Part shown: piece by piece, positions 54,305-64,000 of the stretch | Layout: each line of letters begins with the position of its first letter | How positions within the stretch are numbered: position 1 is the stretch's first letter | Source: Burkholderiales bacterium | GTDB lineage: Bacteria > Pseudomonadota > Gammaproteobacteria > Burkholderiales > Burkholderiaceae_C | Length of the DNA: 64,000 nucleotides | NCBI GenBank assembly: GCA_028868995.1 | Contig: JAGWTH010000019.1 | Coordinates: 1 to 64,000, forward strand | Reading direction: 5' to 3' | Position numbers and translations under genes: made by a program | The notes under the pieces: generated by a model | Database searches by the model: none | Seen by the model: only the letters and a program-made list of their open reading frames with translations | What the model was told of the DNA's origin: nothing

Positions 54305-55003
54305 TCACTCCTCCAGCGGCACCGCGGGCCGGATCGCTTCCAGCGTCGCGGCATCGACGGCGATCTGCCGCACGTCGGCCTCCGGGGCGGTGGGCGACTC
54401 TTCCCGCACCGTGACGTCGCGGATGCCGAAGCGTGCCATGTCCTCGGGCGAGAGCGAGTAGAACTCGTCGACGGCGTAGGGCGGGATCTTGCCGAACCAG
54501 CAGACGAAACCATCCACGCCGATGCGGCGGTAGAAGGCCTCCTCCCGGCGCGCGAGGGCGCGCGCCTGCGCCAGGTCGGCGTCGCTCCAGTGCTCCTCGC
54601 CACGCTGCGCGCGGTACAGCACGTGGGCCATGTTGCCGTGCCAGCCCACCGCGAGAGGACCCGAGAGCCGCTTGTGCCGGCCGGCGGGGAAGACGTAGTT
54701 GGCGCAGGAGGACAGGCAGGCCCGGTCCACCTCGACGTCGAGCCCGCGCCGGGCCACAGCTTCGCCCACGTCCAGCGCCGGCGCCACCAGGCCGCCCAGG
54801 GAATGGATCACAAGTCGGCGGATGGCCGGGTCCTGCTCCAGCAGGCGCTGGAAGGCCTGCGCCGAGGCGGCGTCGATGCGCCCGTCGAACACGATGGCCT
54901 CACCGGACTCGCGCACGCTCGCCGAGCCGTTCGGCTGCGCCGCCGCGGTCCCGGCGGCCGCCAGCGCCACGGCGAAGGCAGCGCCGCGCCAGGCCGGTGT
55001 CAC
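54305..55003 (-). CDS. Periplasmic ClpP/crotonase-fold protein (COG3904-like)
   Basis: A 232-residue protein with a signal peptide (GAAFAVALAAAGTAAAQP). The core RRLVIHSLGGLVAPALDVGE and VDRACLSSCANYVFPAG matches a group of uncharacterised periplasmic proteins with the ClpP fold; the SLGG and the CLSSCANY segment stand where ClpP-like proteases have the oxyanion strand and nucleophile. Two nearby cysteines may form a disulfide. Catalysis is not proven. GTG start overlaps the pgi stop by four bases, an odd partner for a glycolytic gene. Confidence 0.78.
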   Translation of the reverse strand: MTPAWRGAAFAVALAAAGTAAAQPNGSASVRESGEAIVFDGRIDAASAQAFQRLLEQDPAIRRLVIHSLGGLVAPALDVGEAVARRGLDVEVDRACLSSCANYVFPAGRHKRLSGPLAVGWHGNMAHVLYRAQRGEEHWSDADLAQARALARREEAFYRRIGVDGFVCWFGKIPPYAVDEFYSLSPEDMARFGIRDVTVREESPTAPEADVRQIAVDAATLEAIRPAVPLEE

Positions 55004-56553
55004 GCCGCCCGGCCGGCGCGCAGGCGCCGCAGCAGTCCGGCGGTGGAGCCGTCGAGCCCCGCGGTGTCGCCGGACGCCAGCCGCTGCGCGAGGTCGCCCG
55101 CCAGCACCTTGCCCAGCTCCACGCCCCACTGGTCGAAGCTGTCGATGCCCCAGACCGCACCGCTGGTGAACACGCGGTGTTCGTACAGCGCGATCAGCGC
55201 GCCCAGCGAGGCCGGATCCAGCGTTTCCAGGACGAAGAAGCTGCTGGGGCGATTGCCGGGGAAGTTGCGGTGGCCGCCGGCGTCGGCCCGGCCCTGCATG
55301 AGGGCCTGCGCCTGCGCGAGCGCGTTGGCAAGCAGCAGGTCGTGGTGGCCCGGCAGCGCATGCGCGGCCTGCCGCACCGCGAAGAACTCCACCGGCACGC
55401 GGTCGGTCCCCTGGTGCAGCATCTGGAAGTAGGCGTGCTGGCCGTTGGTGCCCGGTTCGCCCCACAGCACGGGCGAGGTGCCGAAGGCGAGCGGCCGGCC
55501 GTGGGCGTCGACGCTCTTGCCGTTGCTTTCCATCTCCAGCTGCTGCAGGTAGGCTGGCAGCCGGCGCAGCGCGCTGTGGTAGGGCGCGATGCTGCGGCTG
55601 GAGAAGCCGTGGAAGTCGCGGTACCAGACGTCCAGCAGGCCCAGGCGCACCGGCAGGTTGCGCTCCAGCGGCTCGAGGCGGAAATGCAGGTCCATCGCGT
55701 GGGCGCCGGCCAGCAGCTCGCGGAAGCGCTGCGCGCCGACCGCGATGGCGAGCGGCAGGCCGATGGCCGACCACAGCGAGTAGCGACCGCCCACCCAGTC
55801 CCAGAAGCCGAAGGTGGTGGCGACGCCGAACTCGCGCGCGGCCTCCACGTTGGTGGTCAGCGCGGCGAAGTGGCGCGCGACGTCCCGCCCGCCTTGCCGC
55901 TGGAACCAGGCGCGGGCCGAGCGCGCGTTGGTCATGGTCTCCAGCGTGGTGAAGGTCTTGGACGCCACCAGGAACAGCGTGCCCTCGGGCCGCACGCGCT
56001 GCAGCACCGCGTCCAGCTCGTGGCCGTCGACGTTGGAGACGAAGTGGAAGCGCTGGGCCGGCTTGCGGAACGCGTCGAGCGCCGCGACCGCCATCTGCGG
56101 CCCGAGATCGGAACCGCCGATGCCGATGTTCACCACGTCGGTGATCGCCGCGTCGGCGCGCACTCGCTCGGCGTAGGCGAGCATGGCGTCCAGCGTCTCG
56201 TGCACGGCCACCGAGTCCGCATCGCCCGCGTCGCGCGGGGCGCGCAGCAGCCAGTGCTTGACCGCGCGCTGCTCGGTGTTGTTGATGCGCTCGCCCGCGA
56301 ACATGGCATCGCGCCACGCCTCGACCCCAGTCTCGCGCGCGAGCGAGAACAGCGCCTGCTCGGTCGCGGCGTCGATGAGGTTCTTGGACAGGTCAGCGAA
56401 GAGGTGCGGCGCCGGCTGGCTGAAGCGCTCGAAGCGGCCGGCGTCTTGCGCGAAGGCCTGGCGCAGGTCGAACGCAGCGCCTTCGGACCGGAAGCGTTCC
56501 TGCAGCCGGCGCCAGGCCAGCGTCTCGTCGCAGCGCGGCCGTGCGGCGCTCAT
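55000..56553 (-). CDS. pgi: Glucose-6-phosphate isomerase
   Basis: A 517-residue cytosolic enzyme interconverting glucose-6-phosphate and fructose-6-phosphate. The signatures [35 protein letters not shown] (active-site Glu/His region) and the C-terminal [14 protein letters not shown] (active-site Lys) are all present. It is between tal and the ClpP-like gene, overlapping both by four bases. In an organism relying on the Entner-Doudoroff route it works mainly toward glucose-6-phosphate for zwf. Confidence 0.96.
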   Translation of the reverse strand: MSAARPRCDETLAWRRLQERFRSEGAAFDLRQAFAQDAGRFERFSQPAPHLFADLSKNLIDAATEQALFSLARETGVEAWRDAMFAGERINNTEQRAVKHWLLRAPRDAGDADSVAVHETLDAMLAYAERVRADAAITDVVNIGIGGSDLGPQMAVAALDAFRKPAQRFHFVSNVDGHELDAVLQRVRPEGTLFLVASKTFTTLETMTNARSARAWFQRQGGRDVARHFAALTTNVEAAREFGVATTFGFWDWVGGRYSLWSAIGLPLAIAVGAQRFRELLAGAHAMDLHFRLEPLERNLPVRLGLLDVWYRDFHGFSSRSIAPYHSALRRLPAYLQQLEMESNGKSVDAHGRPLAFGTSPVLWGEPGTNGQHAYFQMLHQGTDRVPVEFFAVRQAAHALPGHHDLLLANALAQAQALMQGRADAGGHRNFPGNRPSSFFVLETLDPASLGALIALYEHRVFTSGAVWGIDSFDQWGVELGKVLAGDLAQRLASGDTAGLDGSTAGLLRRLRAGRAA

Positions 56554-57494
56554 GCCTGCAGCAGCTTCTCGAGCTTCACCGCATCCGCGGCGAAGGCACG
56601 GATGCCCTCGGCCAGCTTTTCCGTGGCCATGGCGTCCTCGTTCAGGGCCCAGCGGAAGCCGATCTCGTCGTACTGCACGCGCCGCACCTCCGCGGCCTTG
56701 GCCTGCTGCGGGTCGAGGGCGCGCGGCACCGGCGCCTCGGACTGGCGCAGCTCGCCCATCAGCTCGGGGCTGATGGTGAGCAGGTCGCAGCCGGCCAGGG
56801 CGAGGATCTGGCCGGTGTTGCGGAAGCTCGCGCCCATCACCTCGGTGGCGATGCCGAAATGCTTGTAGTACTGGTAGATCTGGCGCACGGACTTCACGCC
56901 CGGGTCGTTGGCGCCGGCGTTCGCCGCCTCGTCCCAGGACGCGCCCGCGCTCTTCTTGTACCAGTCGTAGATGCGGCCCACGAAGGGCGAGATCAGCTGC
57001 ACGCCTGCATCGGCGCAGGCCACGGCCTGGCAGAAAGAGAACAGCAGCGTGAGGTTGGTGTTGATGCCGCGCTTCTGAAGGCGCTTCGCGGCCTGGATGC
57101 CTTCCCAGGTGGAGGCCACCTTGATCAGCACGCGGTCCACGGGCACGCCCTCGGCCTGGTACAGCTCGATGAGGCGCTCGGCGCGCGTGTACGTGGCCTC
57201 CGTGTCGAAGCTCAGGCGCGCGTCCACCTCGGTGGACACCCGGCCGGGGATCAGCCCCAGGATCTCGGTGCCGAAGCGCACGATCAGCCGGTCCATCACC
57301 TCGTCGAGGGGGCGGCCCCGGAAGCGCTGCATCGTCTCGCGCAGCAGGGGCGCGTACTCGGGCTTCTGCGCGGCCTTGAGGATGAGCGAGGGATTGGTGG
57401 TCGCGTCCCGCGGCTGGTACTGGGCGATCTGCCGGAAGTCGCCGGTGTCGGCGACGACGGTGGTGAACTGCTTGAGGGCATCCAGTTGGTTCAT
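56550..57494 (-). CDS. tal: Transaldolase (TalB type)
   Basis: A 314-residue enzyme of the non-oxidative pentose phosphate pathway. The Schiff-base Lys lies in [16 protein letters not shown], with [14 protein letters not shown] at the N-terminal signature and [15 protein letters not shown] after it. The start [20 protein letters not shown] is the family start, although no good Shine-Dalgarno sequence precedes it; the upstream in-frame extension would run into the regulatory region. First gene of tal-pgi-ClpP-like, divergent from zwf. Confidence 0.95.
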   Translation of the reverse strand: MNQLDALKQFTTVVADTGDFRQIAQYQPRDATTNPSLILKAAQKPEYAPLLRETMQRFRGRPLDEVMDRLIVRFGTEILGLIPGRVSTEVDARLSFDTEATYTRAERLIELYQAEGVPVDRVLIKVASTWEGIQAAKRLQKRGINTNLTLLFSFCQAVACADAGVQLISPFVGRIYDWYKKSAGASWDEAANAGANDPGVKSVRQIYQYYKHFGIATEVMGASFRNTGQILALAGCDLLTISPELMGELRQSEAPVPRALDPQQAKAAEVRRVQYDEIGFRWALNEDAMATEKLAEGIRAFAADAVKLEKLLQA

Positions 57495-57564
57495 GCGCGC
57501 ATTATGGTCCGCGACCGGATCGCCGTGGCGGATCCGGCGCGCGGCGAAGGGCTTCTGTGGTGCA

Positions 57565-57577
57565 GTAACGAAATTAC
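57565..57577. promoter_or_regulatory. Possible HexR site near tal
   Basis: GTAACGAAATTAC is a palindrome GTAA-N5-TTAC, close to the known HexR pattern (TGTAATTWAATTACA-like). It lies 70 bases before the tal start. Another palindrome, GTATT-GGATCG-AATAC, is at 57590-57605. Confidence 0.5.
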
Positions 57578-57620
57578 CAGCCACTTGTTGTATTGGATCG
57601 AATACGAACCCCCATTTCAT

Positions 57621-57635
57621 TGAAACTAAGTTACA
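57621..57635. promoter_or_regulatory. Possible HexR site near zwf
   Basis: TGAAACTAAGTTACA is a near-palindrome (TGWAACTWAGTTWCA) of the HexR type, 31 bases before the zwf start. The hexR gene follows zwf, so local control is likely. Confidence 0.55.
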
Positions 57636-57666
57636 TTAGGCCACTCCTTCCGCGCCCGACCTTCCC

Positions 57667-59121
<1,455 letters not shown>

Positions 59122-59155
59122 TGTCTCGTCCCGCCTCCATCAGGAAAGGACACTG

Positions 59156-60000
59156 ATGCTGGACCGCATCAAGGCCTCCATGCCCTCGCTGGCGCCGGCG
59201 GAGCAGCGCGTGGCGCGCCTGGTGCTGGGCGACCCGCGCGCCTTCGCCAACCTGCCGGTGAGCGAGCTGGCCGAGCGCGCCCACGTGAGCAAGCCCACGG
59301 TCGTGCGCTTCTGCCGCAGCATGGGCTACGACGGCCTGTCCGACTTCAAGCTCAAGCTCGCCGGCAGCGTCAGCGAGGGCGTGCCCTTCATCCACCGCAG
59401 CGTCGATGCCGACGACAAGCCCGGCGACGTGCTGGTGAAGGTGGTCGACAACGCGGTGGCCGCCTTCCTCAAGTACCGCAACGACGCCTCGACGTATGCG
59501 ATCGAGAAGGCGGCCGAGGCGCTGGCCGCCACCCACAAGACCGGGCGGCGCATCGAGTTCTACGGCGTCGGCAACTCCGGCGTGGTGGCGCTGGACGCGC
59601 AGCACAAGTTCTTCCGCCTGGGCATCAACACCATCTCCTACAGCGACGGCCACATGCAGGTGATGAGCGCGACGCTGCTGGGCCCGGGCGACTGCGTGGT
59701 GGTGATCTCCAACTCGGGCCGCACCCGCGACCTGATGGACGCCTGCGACATCGCGCGGCGCAACGGCGCCACCACCATCGTGATCACCGCCACCGGCTCG
59801 CCGCTGGCAACCGCCGGCCACATCCACCTGGCGGCGGACCACCCGGAGGGCTACGACCGCTACAGCCCCATGGTGTCGCGCCTGCTGCACCTGATGATCG
59901 TCGACGTGCTGGCCACGGTGGTGGCGCTGCGCATCGGCGGCGGCCGCCTGCAGCCGATGCTGCGCGAGATGAAGAACAACCTGCGCACCAAGCGGTACGC

Positions 60001-60004
<4 letters not shown>
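59156..60004 (+). CDS. hexR: HexR, RpiR-family regulator of central carbon metabolism
   Basis: A 282-residue regulator. An N-terminal RpiR-type helix-turn-helix ([20 protein letters not shown]) is joined to a SIS sugar-phosphate isomerase-like domain ([40 protein letters not shown]). HexR proteins release DNA on binding 2-keto-3-deoxy-6-phosphogluconate. AGGAAAGGA precedes the ATG. Its place right after zwf and the palindromes upstream support the HexR name. Its TAG shares a CTAG palindrome with the stop of the convergent peptide-transport gene. Confidence 0.92.
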
Positions 60005-61007
<1,003 letters not shown>

Positions 61008-61011
<4 letters not shown>

Positions 61012-61985
61012 CCGGGCATCTCCGCGCCGGCATCGTGCAGCCAGCAGGCCGCGCGGGTGGCGCCGGCGTTCAGAAGGTCGGGCCGCTCGCGCGTGCAGCG
61101 GTCGAAGGCGCGCGGGCAGCGCGGGTTGTAGGCGCAGCCGCTCGGGATGGCGTTCAGGCGCGGCATGGCGCCGTCGATCTGGTTCAGGCGCTCGCGGTCG
61201 CTGTCCATGTCGGGGATCGAGGCCATCAGCCCCAGGGTGTAGGGATGCGCGGGCTGGTGGATCACATCGTGCACCGGGCCGATCTCGGCGATGCGGCCGG
61301 CGTACATCACCGCCACGCGGTCGCAGGTCTCGGCGATCACGCCCATGTCGTGGGTGATCAGCATGACCGCGGCGCCGTGCTCGCGGCACACGCGCTTGAG
61401 CAGCTGGATGATCTGCGCCTGGATCGAGACGTCCAGGGCGGTCGTGGGCTCGTCCGCCACGATCAGCTTGGGCTCCGCTGCCAGCGCCAGCGCGATCACG
61501 ACCCGCTGGCGCATGCCGCCGGAGAACTGGTGCGGATAGTGGTCGATGCGCTGCGCCGCCGCCGGGATGCCGGTGTCCTCCAGCAGCCCGATGGCGCGCC
61601 TGCGCGCTTCCGCGGCGCTCACCGGCAGGTGGACCTGGATCGTCTCCACCAGCTGCCGGCCGATCGTGTACAGCGGGTTGAGCGAGGTGAGCGGATCCTG
61701 GAAGATGGCGCCGATCTTGCGGCCGCGGATGTGGCGCATGCGCTCGAACGGCAGGTTGTCGATGCGCTCGCCTTCCAGCAGGATCTCGCCCGAGGCGATG
61801 CGCCCGGGCGGCTCCAGCAGGCCGATGATGGCCGCGCCGGTGAGCGACTTGCCCGCGCCCGATTCGCCCACCACGCCCAGCACCTCGCCGGGCGCGATGT
61901 CGAAGGAGACGTGGTCGAGCGCCCGCAGGGTGCCGCGGCGCGCGGGGAATTCGACGACGAGGTCCCGGACCTGGAGGAGGCTCAT
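61008..61985 (-). CDS. Di/oligopeptide ABC transporter ATPase (DppD/OppD type)
   Basis: A 325-residue ATPase with Walker [11 protein letters not shown], signature [15 protein letters not shown], Walker [14 protein letters not shown] and the C-terminal four-cysteine loop region ([14 protein letters not shown]), which can hold an iron-sulfur cluster in some family members. It works as a heterodimer with the DppF-type ATPase. Four-base overlaps join it to both neighbours. Confidence 0.93.
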
Positions 61986-62893
61986 TGCAGCTTCGGGTTC
62001 AGGGCGTCGCGCAGCCAGTCGCCCAGCAGGTTCACCGACAGGGCGATCAGGATCAGCATGATCCCGGGGAAGACCGCGATCCACCATTCACCCGAGAACA
62101 GGTAGTCGTTGCCGATGCGGATCAGGGTGCCCAGAGAGGGCGACGTGGGCGGCACGCCCACCCCCAGGAAGGACAGCGTCGCCTCGGTGATGATGGCCGT
62201 GGCGACGTGGATGGTAGCCAGCACCAGCACCGGCCCCATCACGTTGGGCAGCACGTGCCGCCGCATGATGCGCAAGGGCGCCACGCCGCTGACGCGCGCC
62301 GCCTGCACGTATTCCTTGTTGCGCTCCACGAGCGTGGAGCCGCGCACGGTGCGGGCGTACTGCACCCAGCCGGTGATGGTCAGCGACAGGATCAGAACGC
62401 CGAAGGCCACGGTGTTCTGCGCGTTCGGGAACATGGCCCGGCCGACACCGGCGATCAGCAGCGCGATCAGGATCGCCGGGAAGCTGAGGACCACGTCGCA
62501 CAGGCGCATCAGGAAGGCATCGACCCAGCCGCCCTGGAATCCCGCCAGCAGCCCCAGCGCCACGCCGATGAGGACCGAGAACACCACGGAGACCACGCCC
62601 ACGACCAGCGAGATGCGCGCGCCGTACATCAGGGCCGACAGGATGTCGCGGCCCTGGTCGTCGGTGCCCAGCAGGTAGGTCCTGCTGCCGCCGTGCATCC
62701 ACGCGGGCGGAAGGCGGGCGTCGCCCAGCACCAGGCTCGTCAGGTCGAAGGGGTTGTGCGGCGCGACCCACTGCGCGAACACGGCGCAGAACACGCAGGC
62801 GAAGGCCACGGCCGCCGCGGCCATCGCGAGCGGGGAGGTGCGGAAGCTGTAGCCGACATCGCTGTCGGCCCACCGCAGGAGCGCTTGTTTCAT
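61982..62893 (-). CDS. Di/oligopeptide ABC transporter permease (DppC/OppC type)
   Basis: A 303-residue permease. After the N-terminal helix ([20 protein letters not shown]) comes the OppC_N and BPD_transp_1 region with five further helices and the EAA-loop ([22 protein letters not shown]), the ATPase contact. [21 protein letters not shown] is the family signature. It needs a DppB-type partner, which does not lie between it and the binding-protein gene. Confidence 0.93.
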   Translation of the reverse strand: MKQALLRWADSDVGYSFRTSPLAMAAAAVAFACVFCAVFAQWVAPHNPFDLTSLVLGDARLPPAWMHGGSRTYLLGTDDQGRDILSALMYGARISLVVGVVSVVFSVLIGVALGLLAGFQGGWVDAFLMRLCDVVLSFPAILIALLIAGVGRAMFPNAQNTVAFGVLILSLTITGWVQYARTVRGSTLVERNKEYVQAARVSGVAPLRIMRRHVLPNVMGPVLVLATIHVATAIITEATLSFLGVGVPPTSPSLGTLIRIGNDYLFSGEWWIAVFPGIMLILIALSVNLLGDWLRDALNPKLQ

Positions 62894-62951
62894 CGGGAGG
62901 GCAGGGGCGGCCGCGCCGCGGGGCGGCCCCGCGGCGCGCCTTTCCGGGCTC

Positions 62952-64000
62952 TTACTTCTTGATGCTGATCCAGGCGAACGGCATGTAGTTGTCGGCGCGC
63001 TGGGTGAGCGTCACCTTCTTGCTCACGCCCCAGGCCAGCGCCTGCTGGTGCAGCGGCAGGTGGCCGATGTCGTCCATGTGGATCTTGAACGCCTCGTGGA
63101 TCATCTGGTCACGCTTCTTCTGGTCGGTCTCCGACTGGATGGCGGTGATCAGCTTGTCCAGCTCCGGGTTGCAGTAGGCGCCCAGGTTGAACTGGCCGGC
63201 ACCCTTGCCGTCCGGGCAGGCCATGAGCGAGTTGAGCGCGTCGTGGGCATCGTAGGTCGAGGGCGTCCAGCCCAGCATGTAGAAGCTGGTGTCGCGGCGC
63301 AGGACCTTGGGGAAGTAGGTGGCCTTGGGCTCGGCGGCCAGGTCGATCTTCACGCCGATGCGCGCCAGGTTGGCGGCCACCGCCTGGCAGATCCGCGCGT
63401 CGTTGACGTAGCGGTCGTTCGGGCAGTTCATCGTGACCTCGAAGCCGTTCGGATAGCCGGCTTCGGCCAGGAGCTTCTTGGCCGCCTCCGGGTCGTAGGG
63501 CAGGCGCTTGTCCATCGCGGCCTCATAGCCGTGCACGCCCGGGCCCACCATCAGCGCCGTCGGGTGCGAGGCGCCCCGCATCACGGTCTTCTGGATGCCG
63601 ACGATGTCGATCGCCTGGTAGAAGGCCTGGCGCACGCGCTTGTCCTTGAAGGGATTCTTGCCCTTCACGTTGGAGTACAGCAGCTGGTCGCGCTTCTGGT
63701 CCATGCCCAGGAAGATGGTGCGCAGCTCGGGGCCGACCAGCACCTTGGCGTTGGCCGAGGCGTTGATGCGGTCGACGTCCTGCACCGGCACCGGCTCCAT
63801 CACGTCCACCTCGCCGGACAGCAGCGCGGCGACGCGCGTGGCGTCGTTGCCGATCGGCGTGAAGATGATTTCCTGGGCGTTGCCGTCGATCTTGCCCCAG
63901 TAGTTGCCGTTGCGCACGAACACCGTGCGCACGCCCGGCTGGCGCTCGCGCAGGCGGTACGGGCCAGTGCCGTTGGCGCGGAAGGAGGCGGCATTCTCGA
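62952..64000 (-). CDS. Peptide ABC transporter substrate-binding protein, C-terminal part
   Basis: The frame continues past the right edge, so the signal peptide and N-terminal lobe are outside the window; about 349 residues are visible. They match the SBP_bac_5 (DppA/OppA/GsiB) family: FRANGTGPYRLRER, FVRNGNYWG, VRQAFYQAIDIVGIQKTVM, YDPEAAKKLLAEAGYPNGFE, and the end ALAWGVSKKVTLTQRADNYM. It delivers peptides or glutathione-like ligands to the permease encoded 58 bases downstream. Ligand choice cannot be read from this part. Confidence 0.92.
   Translation of the reverse strand, partial: ENAASFRANGTGPYRLRERQPGVRTVFVRNGNYWGKIDGNAQEIIFTPIGNDATRVAALLSGEVDVMEPVPVQDVDRINASANAKVLVGPELRTIFLGMDQKRDQLLYSNVKGKNPFKDKRVRQAFYQAIDIVGIQKTVMRGASHPTALMVGPGVHGYEAAMDKRLPYDPEAAKKLLAEAGYPNGFEVTMNCPNDRYVNDARICQAVAANLARIGVKIDLAAEPKATYFPKVLRRDTSFYMLGWTPSTYDAHDALNSLMACPDGKGAGQFNLGAYCNPELDKLITAIQSETDQKKRDQMIHEAFKIHMDDIGHLPLHQQALAWGVSKKVTLTQRADNYMPFAWISIKK

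Overview
The window is about 70% GC, almost fully coding, and reads as ordinary chromosome of a betaproteobacterium of the order Burkholderiales, most like a Comamonadaceae member (Ramlibacter/Variovorax type). This is inferred from gene content and order: a ffh / ccsA-like / PP0621-like / pilS-pilR / ampD / nrdA-nrdB / Lys-Ala-rich histone-like run, a TTG-started psd, and an ohrR-ohr pair. I see no insertion sequence, integrase, prophage, plasmid gene or CRISPR array.

Layout. 1-4.3 kb: the end of a DUF3108 protein, three overlapping phenylacetate-catabolism genes (paaG-paaI-paaK, minus strand) and a second crotonase gene. 4.4-7.7 kb: a CAT-anticodon tRNA with a terminator, a small secreted protein, miaB and ffh. 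7.8-12.5 kb: a CcsA-like membrane protein, a small zinc-ribbon-like protein, the type IV pilus regulators pilS-pilR, and ampD. 12.6-17.9 kb: nrdA (two ATP-cones) and nrdB behind a promoter carrying two NrdR boxes, then a histone-H1-like gene. 18-20.9 kb: a small secreted protein and an Mla/MCE-like permease, MCE protein and lipoprotein without an ATPase. 21-26.3 kb: glutathione reductase, AMP nucleosidase, a lipoprotein and phosphatidylserine decarboxylase. 26.4-32.5 kb: a NodI/NodJ-like ABC-2 exporter, a coupled pair of flavin-barrel proteins (the second fused to GAF and a winged-helix-like tail), a hemerythrin-like protein and a GMC oxidoreductase. 32.5-37.4 kb: a crotonase, ohrR-ohr with a clear operator, srkA and htpG with an RpoH-type promoter.

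37.5-45.4 kb holds a DUF4148-like secreted protein, a QseBC-like two-component system, and a Csu-type (spore-coat-U) chaperone-usher pilus operon. 45.4-47 kb holds a DUF805 protein and what look like flagellar leftovers: a fliA-like sigma gene with a one-base frameshift and the last 36 codons of fliP. 47-50 kb holds a glycine-zipper protein, a PepSY protein and a PhoPQ-like two-component system. 50-54.3 kb holds a glutathione transferase, a PNPOx-like protein, an ECF sigma (SigK-like) with its RskA-like anti-sigma, a divergent Tat-exported ferritin-like protein and a Nudix hydrolase. 54.3-60 kb is a sugar-phosphate block: tal-pgi-ClpP-like divergent from zwf-hexR, with HexR-like palindromes between them. 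60-64 kb is a dipeptide/oligopeptide ABC operon running off the right edge.

How genes work together: many neighbours overlap by exactly four bases (paaG/paaI/paaK, tal/pgi/ClpP-like, the peptide ABC genes, both response regulator/kinase pairs), which indicates translational coupling. The strongest regulatory signals are direct repeats with an 11-base period in front of both the QseB-like regulator and the DUF4148-like gene, sharing the same distance to a -10 element; paired NrdR boxes at nrdA; the perfect OhrR palindrome; and HexR-like sites between tal and zwf. No complete unknown system is evident. The least explained parts are the PNPOx / PNPOx-GAF pair, the periplasmic ClpP-like gene coupled to pgi, and the QseB-like regulon.
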